DNA from: a virus | IMG/VR virus record: IMGVR_UViG_3300028837_000945 | Span: 1-31,899 of that record | Reading direction: 5' to 3' (one strand) | DNA length: 31,899 nt | Shown: positions 13,612 through 22,949 of the stretch, piece after piece | Position numbering within the stretch: position 1 is the first letter of the stretch | Layout: each line of letters starts with the position of its first letter | Position numbers and translations under genes: made by a program | The notes under the pieces: generated by a model | Told to the model about the DNA's origin: nothing | Database searches by the model: none | The model's input: only the letters and a program-made list of their open reading frames with translations

Positions 13612-16600
13612 ATGGCACGCAAAGCATCACGTCCAGCAGGGGCAGCGCGCGCGGCTGCAGAGGCCAGGCGCAAAGCTGCAGAGGCCAAGGCTAAGGCTGA
13701 GGCGGAGAAGCGCAAGCAAGAGGCAGCACAGCATGCTATGCGTGTGCGGAAGGCTGCTGCTGTGCGTCGAGGGCAGCCGGCTGCGCCTCCGCCCCCGGCA
13801 GAGGTTATAGCCCTTGGCGAGTGGTGGCGTACTCCTGCCAAGTCCAAAACTACCTGGCAGACGAGCGGTGTGCCCACTGGTGTACAACGCCAGGGTTCTG
13901 CGGGCAGAACTGCAGAGCCAGCACTCACTCCCCAGCAGCTGCAGCAATATCGCTCTGCTCCCCCCGCCCCATCGTCTGCCCTCCCCTGGCAAGCAAAACA
14001 GCACCGGGGATACTGGCCTGGTGTGGCAGAGGAAGTGGCCCGTCGGCGGGCAAGACAGACGCAGGCCGAGGAAGCACTGTATCCAACAGTGCAGCCCCCT
14101 GCGCCCCTACCTGGTAATGTGCCGCCTGAGCTCACTCCCCAGCAGCTACAGCAATATCTGTCGAGCGCTGCCCCGACCACGCTTGAGGAGATGGAGTATG
14201 CCAAGTGGCACCAGCACCCCTATGAGGAGGAGCCAACCCCCGTGGGCATGGGCGGTGCACCGGAGCCTGGCCAGACGCGCCTGCCCTGGGGAATAGGCGA
14301 GGTAGCTCCTCCCTGGCAATCTGACCTCTGGCGGCAGAGGCTCTACCCTGATGAGCCCATCGAGCTAGTAGCGGCACGGGCTGCCGGGGTTGCGGGCACA
14401 GATCTCCCATCCCCCACAGTTGAGTACGTTCGTGAGAATATCGGGGAACGATGGGGTGTGGATCGCCTGGGCACCCGCGCCGTTCCGCCGCACACCTTCT
14501 CGCCAGAGCGCCAGGCCGAGCTGATAGAGATTGGCAAACGTGACGGCATGGATGCGGTGAGGGCGGCTATGACGCCAGAAGAGCGCGAGATGGCCGATAA
14601 GCAAAGGCCATACTGGCTGCGCGTCCTTGGGGCAGTGCTTGGCACTGGACTGGACGTGCTCAATGCCCCAGCCTGGGTGGTCGAAGAGGCTTTAGGCGGA
14701 GCAATGCAGACGTATGACGTTAAGATGCCGCCCATCTTCACTCCTGGTAAGTACCTGACCCCGGAACAACAGGCTGAAGTTGACAGGCGCATGGCCAAGT
14801 ACCTGGAGGAGCATCCAGATGTGGCTGGGATGGGCGGTGCTGGCCCAACGCGCTACGAGATCGAGCAACAGGTGTGGCTTGAAGGGGCAAGGGTATCGCC
14901 TGGTGTTCAGGAGTATGCCATAGAGACGTATGGCGACACACCCGAGACAGAAGCTGCGCTGAACCAGCTGCGAGTAGTGGCTTACAGTCCCTACCAGGCC
15001 CAGATCCAGATGCTGGATGGCCTGATGGCCGGCGAGGATCTGGACACTCTGATGAACGGTCGAGAGGTGCGGGGCTACACCGATGAGAAAGGCGAGTACC
15101 GCTACAGCCCGGAGGACCAGGCGGCCTTCAATGCCTATATTGCCGGGATTTATGCTAGCGGCGGTGACGTAGCAGCGGCAGTTGACGAGGTACAGCGCAC
15201 TGGCTATATCCCTCCACGCACAGATCCCTGGAATGAGATGGTGCTCCAGATCGTCATTGACCCGCTTAACCTGCTTGACCTTGCTGGTGGAGTGGCCAAG
15301 GGCGGGCGTGCCGCGAAGGCCGGGAGCAGGTTCGGTGATGTGGCCAGTGAACTCGCAGAAGTAGCCGCCAAGGCTGGCGATGAAGCCGTTGAGGTTCTTG
15401 GCGAGGCAGCAAAGGTCGTTCCACCGTCTGTTATGGACGAAGTCGCTGGGCTGTTTGATGAGGCTGGGGAGCTTGTTGACGAGATTCAGAGTGTCATAAA
15501 ATCCACTGTGGACGAGATGGCGGAGGCTGCTGCAAAGACCGGCGATGACGTCTTTGATTACGCTACGCGCTACGACGAGCTGGAGGCCGCTGCCAAGGCT
15601 GGCGATATTGACACACTTGTTGACCTTGGCGCAACCGACGTGGCCGACGGGGTGCTTGCGAAGGCGGAGCCCGGTTGGGTATCTGACCTGGCACGCACGG
15701 ACAGCCTGATTGACGAAACCATGCAGGGCGTGCAGACAACCATTGATGCTGCCAAGGTGGCGACGAAGACTGACGAGGCAGCAGAGGCCCTTGCCAAGGC
15801 AAGTGATCTACTCAGTGGTAATCGGTACAGCGTAGGCATAGACACTACCGGGCACTATCAGCTTCTCGATAAGGCCGGGGCGATGGATGTGGTTGACCCA
15901 GACACCGTGGCAAAGATTACGGGTGACCCAGTCCTGGCCAAAGCGTATGACCTGGTAAGGAACGGCGACGAGGCCGGCCTGGAGGTACTGGGTTACACCG
16001 ACGGGGTTCAGGGAGTAATCGGCGAGATAGGCGATGCTCTCAACAGTGTGCCAGAGGTTGCCAACGCAACGGAGATCGTGGCCGACACCAAGACTGCTGA
16101 GCTTGTGCGCCTGGTGTTCTCCCCCGACAACATAGACCGCAGAACTGTTACCGGGAGACTTGCTTACTGGTGGCGCAACTATGGCTTCGGCCCCAGTGCA
16201 TGTGCAGCAGTGAGAACCAGGGCAGATGAGGCATTTGAGGTCGTCGCTGGCCTGACGCGCAATCTCAAAGACCCCAATAGCGCACTGCAAATCTTGACAG
16301 ACTGGGTAGCTGACCCCACCAGCATAAAGGGCTTTGGCAACCTGCCAATCAGCCCAGCGGCGAGGGATGCAATAGAGATCATCGCCCCTATTCTCGACGA
16401 CCTGTCGAGTTTCAAGTCGGTGCAGAAGGCATTTGAGACTGGCCGGTTCAGCCCGACGTGGTTTTTGAAAGAGCTGGATACCCACCTGTTCCTCTCTGCA
16501 ATGGACGTGCTTAGCGTCGCCGCTGAGCCACTGGGCAAGCGGGGCAAGGCGTTCAGGTGGTTCATGAACACTATGAGCAACCTGTACCTGAAGCTGTCTG

Positions 16601-19600
16601 GCTATGCCATTCGCAACATGCTGGGCGACCTGGTAACGATGGGTTTTGACGGCAAGCTGATCTGGACCAACCCGCGCACGATAGATGACTTCCTCACGGC
16701 TATTGGGCCAACCACTGCACGCATTGTCAACAACAAGGCCCGTGGCTTGATGGGGATGGTTGACGTTGCAGCCAGATACGGTGACGAGGTTGCCGCCGGT
16801 GCCGACGAGGCTGTCGAGGTTATTCAGACGGGCAGGAAGACAATCCTGGGCATAGTGTCTGATAAGATTAGCGATGCCTACAAGGGCCTTGAAGAGTGGC
16901 GGTACAAGGTTGCCTTTGCCGTTGGCCTGGATCAAGAATTGGCCCAGGTGTGGCACCCCAATCTGCCGCAAGAACTGGCACAGATGCTCACCCCCAAACA
17001 GGCCGACGATCTTACACAGGCCCTGGCGCATGCATACAATCCGCGAGAGTTCTGGAAGGCCATAGTAGACACGGTGCCAGATGGCAAATGGGGCACCTTT
17101 TGGCGCTGGGCCAAGGACGCTCTGACCGATGAGTGGAATACGGTCCTGTCGCCGGCCATTGCTGTCGCCAAGGCCCACGCAGACTTCTGCCTGTTGGACT
17201 ACATGGCCAAAGAGCGCGGGGTTGATGCTATCCTCCGCGTTATCTCTCCATTCTCGTTCTGGTCTACCAGGAGTGCAGTCAACTGGGTAGCGCGCTTCCT
17301 AGACCACCCCGGTGTGGGGCGAGCCTATGCTGAGTTCAAGGCGTATAGGGTACAGCAGAATCTACAGAAGGGCTATCCCAGTAAATATGCCGGCGCTGTA
17401 GAAATCCAGCCGCCCTGGACCGATGATTCTGTGATGCTGTATCCAGAGCGCATGATCTCGCCTCCGGCGCAGCTGTACGGCCCAATAGTGGGTGCGGCCA
17501 CTGGCGGTTACTACGACCAGCCAGACAGCACAACCGAGAAGATACTCGATACATACGAGCTCAGCGGGCTGCGCCTCAATCCGCTGATTGAGATTGCGCT
17601 GTACGCTCTTGGCCTGGTGGACAATCCCTCTGAGATACAACTCCTGGTGCCCTATTTCCGCCTCAGCAAGGGCTTCACGGCTATGATGGGTATAGGCGGC
17701 CCGCGGGGCATTGATATTGAGGGAATGGTGCGCGAGTCGCTCGATCTGCGCGCAGAACCTTACGAGGGCGGGCACATCGGCACCAGGCTGTCTGCGATGG
17801 CTGCCGACGACCCCGAGCGCACGGAGGACGTCTATGGTGCTCAGGCACTCAACCAGGGTGTTGAGGATGGCCTGTTCAGCCTGGACGATGCGATGGGGCA
17901 GAACGGCGACGTCGAGGCTGTCACCCAATTTGCCCAAGAGCGGGGCTGGACCGATGAGCAACTGGCAAACTTCCAGGGCCTACTGGTAGCAGCGGCTCAC
18001 CTGGACGCCGTCGAGTCCGGTGTCAAGGCTATAGCATCTAGCCTATTTGGCACGAGTATGGACATCCTCCCAGCTGGTGAGAAGAAACAGTACGAACTGC
18101 AGGGGGACAGGCGAGTAGCGATGTACTCCCCGCTGACCGGCGAGGGTAGCCGGGAGGGCTTGCAGGAGTTTCAAAAAGAACATTCCGAAGCCGGCACCTG
18201 GGGCACCCGCTGGCCGAAGGAGGAATCGGAAGAGGGGTACACTGCCGCTGATGCCCTGGCAAATCTTCAGTACTCCCAGGACGTAGAGAAGCTGATAGCT
18301 GATCACGAGGCCGAGAGGGCGGCATTCATCAAGGCCAACCCGTGGGACAAAGACGGCTTGCGCAAGCTAGACGAGGCACACTATGAGGCCAAAGACTACC
18401 TGTGGGCCTTCTACCACCCCGGCGAACAAGAGCCCGGCGCACCCGCCGCTGTCCCCCAGGCGGTACTAGACCTTTGGGGCGGCCAGCCGCCGGAAGTGAT
18501 AGGCGCAGAGCCTGCTGGCGAGAAGCCCTGGTCTACCTTTGGTGCTACCCCTGAAGAGGCTGCGGATACCCGCAACCGCCAGGTGATGCACATCGTGGCC
18601 CAGAACAAGCCACAGGCTGACGACTACGAGGACGAAGACGGCGAGATTGATTGGGATGCGTGGAGAGCAGCAGAGGCCGAGTACTTTGCCACACTGGTAG
18701 ACACCTTGGCAGACGACCCGACGATCGTGGCCCTTGCGGATGAGATGGGCGTCACGCCAACCGAGCTGCTCACGCCCATCACCCAAGAGGCGTACAACCA
18801 GCACAAACTTGAGAACGACACCATCACAGAGGCCGCGCAGGCCGCCTGGTATGAGACCGTTTACGGCGATGCCTGGAACAGGTATCACAAGGACGTCGAG
18901 CGCGGGGTGAGCAAATCAACTGCCTGGCGCAGGCACATCGAGCCTGCTATAGAGGTGGAGCCCGCAGCACTGATCAAGGCCATCCAGGAAATGTACCCTG
19001 GCAGATGGACCACCCACGAGTTGGTAACGGAACTCGAAGGAATGGAGACATTCCCGTCGGTTGAGCAGGCTTCGTTCTTGCGCAAGTCGCCAGAGGAGCA
19101 GGCGGTGAAGACGGCCAGCAATGAGTACCACGATTACGTTGGCACGGTGCTCGCGCCTGGCGAGCGCACCAACGAGTGGCTCTATGACATCCCATCTGTG
19201 CAGTACATCATGGACCCCGCCAACAAGGGCAAGCTGACCGCCGAGGACTACGAGAAGGCACTGGCTGACGCTAAGGCGGCGTTCCTCTTGCAGGACCGCA
19301 GCGATTGGGGCTCTTCTGCCAGGCAGCAACAGGCCAGGGAGGAGGACGCCAAATTTCAGGACTACTGGGTTGAACAGACCCTCCCTGGCGTAGACGTCAA
19401 GGCTCTACAGAAGGAACGGCGCGAACTGAGCCCAGAAGCCCAAGAGATATTCGATGCCCAGCACCCAGAGCTTCAGGACTACTATGATCTGCGAAGCGAG
19501 TATGCTGAAACTCACCCGGTCTGGGCCGAGTACTACATCACCAACAAATCACGCTTCTGGACTGAGGTCAACGAGAACATGCCGCCCGGCTGGCGCTCCA

Positions 19601-20598
19601 ATGACGTGTACGACGACCCGGCAGTGCGCGCGGCCATGGACGCAGCCGAGGCTGATGAAGACAACCGCGCGCTGTGGGGCAAGGCATACGAGGCCGTGCT
19701 GGCCTACATCGAGCAGCACCAGGCAACCTGGCCCGGCAATCCAGAGGAGTGGGCAGAGGTCAGGGCACTCGACAAGCAAATGAAGGCACAGGCCGCCGAG
19801 GCCATCCCTGGTCTCCAGGACATCCTGGACGGCTACTATGATACACCAGAGAAATCAGCGGAGCGCCAGCAGTACGTGGCCGACCACCCCGAGATGCAAC
19901 AGTACTGGGATGCGCGGGACAAGTTTGGCGCTGAGAACCCGCTCTGGGCCAAGTACTACGACACACCGCGCAAGATCAAGTCTGGGGCCTGGGACTACGT
20001 TCACGAGAAGACACCGCCTGGCTGGCGGTCATCCGGGCTCTATGACAATGAACTGATGGACCTGCTCGACGAGGATGACATTACAGGCGAGCAGCTTGCC
20101 CAGATCACAGCCTGGGTAGACGAGTGGGTTGCAGGGCAGGATACCACCGACTGGGGCACAGAGGATGCGTGGGCTGAGGCCCGCCGGCTCAACACTGAGC
20201 TTGAGCGCATACTGGGCGAGTTGCTCCCTGGTATCGACACGATCATGGATATGTACTACGATACCGAGCCGGCCTCAGAGATGCGGAAAGCCTTCAAGCA
20301 GGCCCACCCGGAGATCCAGACCTACTTCGACATGCGGGACGCCTGGGGCGCGCTGCCGGCGAACGCTATCTGGGCCTACTACTACCTGCGCCCCGACCAG
20401 TATGGCAAGGGCAAAGGCGGCAAGGGTGGGGGTGGCCAGGGTGGTTGGGTGTGGGATGAGTTCTACCGCCAGGCGCACGACGTGCCAAGAGTGTTCCTAG
20501 ACACGCCAAGTCCCTGGGAGGGGGCACTGCGGTTCCCGAAGTTTGAGTATGAATCGCCCTTCCGGTTGGACTGGAAACAGCGACTGCGCTGGAGCTAA
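13612..20598 (+). CDS. giant 2328-residue virion protein, possible DNA-ejection protein
   Basis: One frame covers about 22% of the window; AGGGGG precedes its ATG. Residues 1-60 are Ala/Lys/Glu/Arg-rich helix. LTPQQLQQY occurs twice (105-113, 174-182). A hydrophobic helix (WLRVLGAVLGTGLDVLNAPAWVV, about 337-360) and long Ala/Glu/Asp coiled-coil stretches (about 560-720) follow. The segment around 1210-1240 (VISPFSFWSTRSAVNWVARF and HPGVGRAY) resembles the 'large polyvalent' virion proteins of other phages. Residues about 1850-2328 contain degenerate repeats of about 140 residues with HPExQ at 1951, 2092 and 2232. Its place between portal and scaffold and its size fit an internal ejection protein; a tape measure is unlikely as no tail tube genes are seen. 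Confidence 0.8.
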   Translation: MARKASRPAGAARAAAEARRKAAEAKAKAEAEKRKQEAAQHAMRVRKAAAVRRGQPAAPPPPAEVIALGEWWRTPAKSKTTWQTSGVPTGVQRQGSAGRTAEPALTPQQLQQYRSAPPAPSSALPWQAKQHRGYWPGVAEEVARRRARQTQAEEALYPTVQPPAPLPGNVPPELTPQQLQQYLSSAAPTTLEEMEYAKWHQHPYEEEPTPVGMGGAPEPGQTRLPWGIGEVAPPWQSDLWRQRLYPDEPIELVAARAAGVAGTDLPSPTVEYVRENIGERWGVDRLGTRAVPPHTFSPERQAELIEIGKRDGMDAVRAAMTPEEREMADKQRPYWLRVLGAVLGTGLDVLNAPAWVVEEALGGAMQTYDVKMPPIFTPGKYLTPEQQAEVDRRMAKYLEEHPDVAGMGGAGPTRYEIEQQVWLEGARVSPGVQEYAIETYGDTPETEAALNQLRVVAYSPYQAQIQMLDGLMAGEDLDTLMNGREVRGYTDEKGEYRYSPEDQAAFNAYIAGIYASGGDVAAAVDEVQRTGYIPPRTDPWNEMVLQIVIDPLNLLDLAGGVAKGGRAAKAGSRFGDVASELAEVAAKAGDEAVEVLGEAAKVVPPSVMDEVAGLFDEAGELVDEIQSVIKSTVDEMAEAAAKTGDDVFDYATRYDELEAAAKAGDIDTLVDLGATDVADGVLAKAEPGWVSDLARTDSLIDETMQGVQTTIDAAKVATKTDEAAEALAKASDLLSGNRYSVGIDTTGHYQLLDKAGAMDVVDPDTVAKITGDPVLAKAYDLVRNGDEAGLEVLGYTDGVQGVIGEIGDALNSVPEVANATEIVADTKTAELVRLVFSPDNIDRRTVTGRLAYWWRNYGFGPSACAAVRTRADEAFEVVAGLTRNLKDPNSALQILTDWVADPTSIKGFGNLPISPAARDAIEIIAPILDDLSSFKSVQKAFETGRFSPTWFLKELDTHLFLSAMDVLSVAAEPLGKRGKAFRWFMNTMSNLYLKLSGYAIRNMLGDLVTMGFDGKLIWTNPRTIDDFLTAIGPTTARIVNNKARGLMGMVDVAARYGDEVAAGADEAVEVIQTGRKTILGIVSDKISDAYKGLEEWRYKVAFAVGLDQELAQVWHPNLPQELAQMLTPKQADDLTQALAHAYNPREFWKAIVDTVPDGKWGTFWRWAKDALTDEWNTVLSPAIAVAKAHADFCLLDYMAKERGVDAILRVISPFSFWSTRSAVNWVARFLDHPGVGRAYAEFKAYRVQQNLQKGYPSKYAGAVEIQPPWTDDSVMLYPERMISPPAQLYGPIVGAATGGYYDQPDSTTEKILDTYELSGLRLNPLIEIALYALGLVDNPSEIQLLVPYFRLSKGFTAMMGIGGPRGIDIEGMVRESLDLRAEPYEGGHIGTRLSAMAADDPERTEDVYGAQALNQGVEDGLFSLDDAMGQNGDVEAVTQFAQERGWTDEQLANFQGLLVAAAHLDAVESGVKAIASSLFGTSMDILPAGEKKQYELQGDRRVAMYSPLTGEGSREGLQEFQKEHSEAGTWGTRWPKEESEEGYTAADALANLQYSQDVEKLIADHEAERAAFIKANPWDKDGLRKLDEAHYEAKDYLWAFYHPGEQEPGAPAAVPQAVLDLWGGQPPEVIGAEPAGEKPWSTFGATPEEAADTRNRQVMHIVAQNKPQADDYEDEDGEIDWDAWRAAEAEYFATLVDTLADDPTIVALADEMGVTPTELLTPITQEAYNQHKLENDTITEAAQAAWYETVYGDAWNRYHKDVERGVSKSTAWRRHIEPAIEVEPAALIKAIQEMYPGRWTTHELVTELEGMETFPSVEQASFLRKSPEEQAVKTASNEYHDYVGTVLAPGERTNEWLYDIPSVQYIMDPANKGKLTAEDYEKALADAKAAFLLQDRSDWGSSARQQQAREEDAKFQDYWVEQTLPGVDVKALQKERRELSPEAQEIFDAQHPELQDYYDLRSEYAETHPVWAEYYITNKSRFWTEVNENMPPGWRSNDVYDDPAVRAAMDAAEADEDNRALWGKAYEAVLAYIEQHQATWPGNPEEWAEVRALDKQMKAQAAEAIPGLQDILDGYYDTPEKSAERQQYVADHPEMQQYWDARDKFGAENPLWAKYYDTPRKIKSGAWDYVHEKTPPGWRSSGLYDNELMDLLDEDDITGEQLAQITAWVDEWVAGQDTTDWGTEDAWAEARRLNTELERILGELLPGIDTIMDMYYDTEPASEMRKAFKQAHPEIQTYFDMRDAWGALPANAIWAYYYLRPDQYGKGKGGKGGGGQGGWVWDEFYRQAHDVPRVFLDTPSPWEGALRFPKFEYESPFRLDWKQRLRWS
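13895..13910. repeat. palindrome variant with CGGG centre, inside giant gene
   Basis: GTTCTGCGGGCAGAAC keeps both arms. It is translated as GSAGRTAEP in a low-complexity N-terminal linker of the giant protein. Confidence 0.85.
13924..13951 (+). repeat. 28-bp direct repeat, first copy
   Basis: Begins CTCACTCCCCAGCAGCT and is repeated at 14131-14158 with a single G/A change. Both copies encode LTPQQLQQY in a proline-rich region of the giant protein. Confidence 0.85.
14131..14158 (+). repeat. 28-bp direct repeat, second copy
   Basis: Copy of 13924-13951, 207 bases downstream, with one mismatch; encodes residues 174-182 of the giant protein. Confidence 0.85.
17743..17758. repeat. palindrome variant with one arm mismatch, inside giant gene
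   Basis: GATCTGCGCGCAGAAC differs from the palindrome by one base (T to A at position 2). It encodes LDLRAEP in the giant protein. Confidence 0.75.
19162..20598 (+). repeat. degenerate protein repeats of about 140 residues at the giant protein C-terminus
   Basis: Three copies share HPE[LMI]Q-x-Y[YWF]D-x-R (His at residues 1951, 2092, 2232), followed by a WA-x-YY motif. The first two also carry PPGWRS. Half-units with DWG, EAR and PG-D motifs precede the first copy. The third is shortened and ends with a GKGKGGKGGGG linker and WVWDEFYRQ. Confidence 0.8.
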
Positions 20599-20666
20599 AT
20601 TCACAAAGTCCCCACGCAATGTGGGAGAATATCAGATAAGGCGAAAGCCGAAGGAGAGCAGTAACA

Positions 20667-21428
20667 ATGTCGGACCAGAATCAGGAATTGGGAAACGAAG
20701 GTGGAGTTGGTGCAGGCGCGCCGACAGGCGAGAGAGCAGTTGGCGAAGGCACACCGACAGCCCCCGGCAGTCAACCGATAGCCGGAGAAGGTCAAGGGGC
20801 CAACAAGGTCAATCTGACCGAATTGGCAGAGTTCAGGGCATACCAGGCCAACGTTGACCGCGAGAAGGAAACGGCAAGGCGGCGCGAGCAGGCTCTACAG
20901 CAGCAACTGCAGACCGTGCAGGCCACACAGGCCGCGATGGCACGGGAGTTCGAGCAGATGCAGCTCAAGGGGGCCAAACCAGAACAAGCCGTCGGCTACC
21001 TTCAGCAGCAGTTGGCCAAGGAACGCCAGGAGCACGAGAACATGCTCCGCCAACAGAGCGTGGCCACAGAGCTTCAAGACCGTGCGACCAAGACGCTCAC
21101 CAGTCTGGGGCTAGACTTTGACACCCCCGGCCTGGACTTTGGCGATGGGCAGATCAACGAGGCGAACTATGTGCGGCTCCTGGAGAGCGCCCTGCAAGTC
21201 GCTGGTAAGAGAACCGGCGATGAGGCTGCCCGCCTGAAGGCAGAAACCGAAGAGGCGGCCCGCGTAGCTGCGCAAACCACACAGGTGGCCCTGGCGCGGC
21301 AGATGGGGGCTACCACCGTGAGTACGACGACTGGTCCGGGCGCACCGCCAGACGACCCCTTCGGTGGGGAGACAGACCGCTCGAAGCGGTGGGCGATTGC
21401 GCTGGCGGCCAGCCGTAAGCGAAAGTAA
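20667..21428 (+). CDS. capsid scaffold protein
   Basis: 253 residues; AAGGAG lies about nine bases before the ATG. The N-terminal 45 residues are Gly/Pro/Glu-rich and disordered. Residues 48-135 are a glutamine- and arginine-rich coiled coil (REKETARRREQALQQQLQTV, YLQQQLAKERQEHE). The C-terminus is basic and helical (SKRWAIALAASRKRK). This architecture and position immediately before the major capsid gene are typical of scaffolds, which assemble the procapsid and then leave. The final 22 residues match those of the early-region protein at 3286-3708 (FGGETDxxKRxAIAxxAS), marking a probable coat-binding motif. Confidence 0.85.
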   Translation: MSDQNQELGNEGGVGAGAPTGERAVGEGTPTAPGSQPIAGEGQGANKVNLTELAEFRAYQANVDREKETARRREQALQQQLQTVQATQAAMAREFEQMQLKGAKPEQAVGYLQQQLAKERQEHENMLRQQSVATELQDRATKTLTSLGLDFDTPGLDFGDGQINEANYVRLLESALQVAGKRTGDEAARLKAETEEAARVAAQTTQVALARQMGATTVSTTTGPGAPPDDPFGGETDRSKRWAIALAASRKRK

Positions 21429-21461
21429 CAACACATATCACCCTGAAAAGGAGATGACGCA

Positions 21462-22436
21462 ATGGCAGTTACATTGAATGATCTGGCGAAGCTGTCGCGC
21501 GAGCCACTCCGCACTATGGTCATCGAGGACCTGGTGCGTGACTCCGATCTGCTAGCCATCGTACCGTTCGAGAGCATCAACACGCTGGAGACGATCGTCA
21601 CGAGTTGGGATACGCTTCCCTCTGTGGGCTTCCGTAAGATTGGTGGCGGGTACACCGAGTCCAGCGGCACGCACAAGCAGGACAAGTACGCCGTGAAGCC
21701 GATGGGTATCGACATCGACATTGACAATCTGCTTCTGAAGCAGGCAGAGACGTTCCAGAAACTCGACGCGGCCCAGATCCAGATGGCGCTGAAGTCGGTG
21801 GCCTGCACGTTCGCCTACTACTTCATCAAGGGCTCGCCCGCCGTGGACGCCGATGGCTTCTATGGGCTGGAGTACCTGGTGGACACGCTGCCCGCCCGGC
21901 AGAAGTTCGCCCTGGGCACCGCTGGCACGCCGTATGATGCGACCGCGGACGCCGCGCACGAGCAGGCGTTCCTGGATGGGCTGCACAGGCTGAGCAAGGT
22001 CGTGGGCGGCGCTGACGCCTTCTTCATGAACGAAGAGATGTACCTGGGCGTTGGCAAGGTCCTGCGCCGCGCCAACCTGCTCGACGTGACGAAGGACCAG
22101 TACGATCGCACGTTCAAGACCTTCGGCAAGGGCAAGCTGATCGACGTCGGGCTCCAGTCTGACCAGGCGACCGAGATCATCACCGACACCGAGGATCCTG
22201 GCGACGAGGGCGACGACACGACCAGCATCTACGCCGTGCGGTTCGACGAGACCGATGGTCTGACGGCCATCCAGAACGGCGAGCTGGATGCCTACTGGGT
22301 TGGTGGCGATGACCACGAGCTGGAAGCCAAGCCGGGGAAGCGCATACGGATCGACTGGGCGGTTGGACTGGCGCCGGCTGGCCGGTACTGCATCGCCCGG
22401 ATGTACAACCTGAAGCCCGCGCTGAGCTGGACCTGA
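21462..22436 (+). CDS. major capsid protein (HK97-fold type)
   Basis: 324 residues; AAGGAG precedes the ATG. The opening (TLNDLAKLSREPLRTMVIEDLVRDSDLLAIVPFESINTLE) and the following GFRKIGGGYTESSGT loop are typical of a family of phage major capsid proteins. The mid-region (FFMNEEMYLGVGKVLRRANLLD) and the C-terminal GKRIRIDWAVGLAPAGRYCIARMYNLK also fit. It forms the icosahedral shell; the scaffold is upstream and a small decoration-like protein downstream, which is the classical order. Codon use is strongly C-ending compared with neighbours, consistent with high expression. Confidence 0.9.
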   Translation: MAVTLNDLAKLSREPLRTMVIEDLVRDSDLLAIVPFESINTLETIVTSWDTLPSVGFRKIGGGYTESSGTHKQDKYAVKPMGIDIDIDNLLLKQAETFQKLDAAQIQMALKSVACTFAYYFIKGSPAVDADGFYGLEYLVDTLPARQKFALGTAGTPYDATADAAHEQAFLDGLHRLSKVVGGADAFFMNEEMYLGVGKVLRRANLLDVTKDQYDRTFKTFGKGKLIDVGLQSDQATEIITDTEDPGDEGDDTTSIYAVRFDETDGLTAIQNGELDAYWVGGDDHELEAKPGKRIRIDWAVGLAPAGRYCIARMYNLKPALSWT

Positions 22437-22477
22437 TCCTAGCTCTATAACAGGCAGATCACACAGAGAGGTGAACG

Positions 22478-22864
22478 ATGATTCAACCTAAAGCCCGCAC
22501 CTGCAACGCAGTGTTCGACAGCAACCTGATGATGCGCGAGACGACCGATGGCTCGCTGACGACCACAGGCACGTATGACGGCGTCTTGCTCCGGGAGACC
22601 CCCGTCCGGGGTGCCGCGATGAAGGTCGTGGTCCCCGCCGCTGACGGGACGACCCCCGTTGCCAAGTTCGTCGTCCAGGCCGCTGACGCGGACGTGGATG
22701 CTTCCTACACCGAGATCGCCCGCTCCGAGGACGTGAACGCCGCTGGCGAGTACATGGTCGGCTTCTCCACGCAACGCGCCTACGTGCGCCTGAGCGTTGA
22801 GATTTCAGGCGAAAGCGTTGATTTTGGCCAGGTCCAAGCCGGTATCGTAACCGGCGGCCTCTAG
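22478..22864 (+). CDS. small beta-rich head protein, probable decoration protein
   Basis: 128 residues; GAGAGGTG precedes the ATG. Alternating beta strands dominate (AMKVVVPAADGTTPVAKFVVQAADADVDASYTEIA, then YMVGFSTQRAYVRLSVEISGESVDFGQVQAGIVTGG). This resembles small capsid-associated proteins that follow the major capsid gene in other phages, with a 'data-like' strand pattern and a conserved YVRL...G...FG.V.AGI ending. It may stabilise the shell. Codon use matches the capsid gene. Assignment rests on position and fold type. Confidence 0.65.
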   Translation: MIQPKARTCNAVFDSNLMMRETTDGSLTTTGTYDGVLLRETPVRGAAMKVVVPAADGTTPVAKFVVQAADADVDASYTEIARSEDVNAAGEYMVGFSTQRAYVRLSVEISGESVDFGQVQAGIVTGGL

Positions 22865-22885
22865 CCATCGCACAACGTGAGCAAG

Positions 22886-22919
22886 CTGGCCGGGGTGTGA
22901 TACACCTCGCCCCGGCCAG
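22886..22919 (+). terminator. strong hairpin after the capsid cassette
   Basis: A perfect 10-bp stem, CTGGCCGGGG (22886-22895) with CCCCGGCCAG (22910-22919), encloses a 14-base loop that can extend the stem. The following bases (TATATCTA) are not a clear T-tract, so it could be a partial terminator or a processing and stability element that lowers expression of the accessory genes downstream. Confidence 0.65.
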
Positions 22920-22949
22920 TATATCTATCCCACGGCCAGGAGGGGCAAC

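Noticed and set aside
15808-17178. Long antisense frame of 456 codons inside the giant gene
   Set aside because: Composition is a shadow of GC-biased codons, no ribosome binding site or recognisable domain, and the sense strand has a continuous coherent protein.
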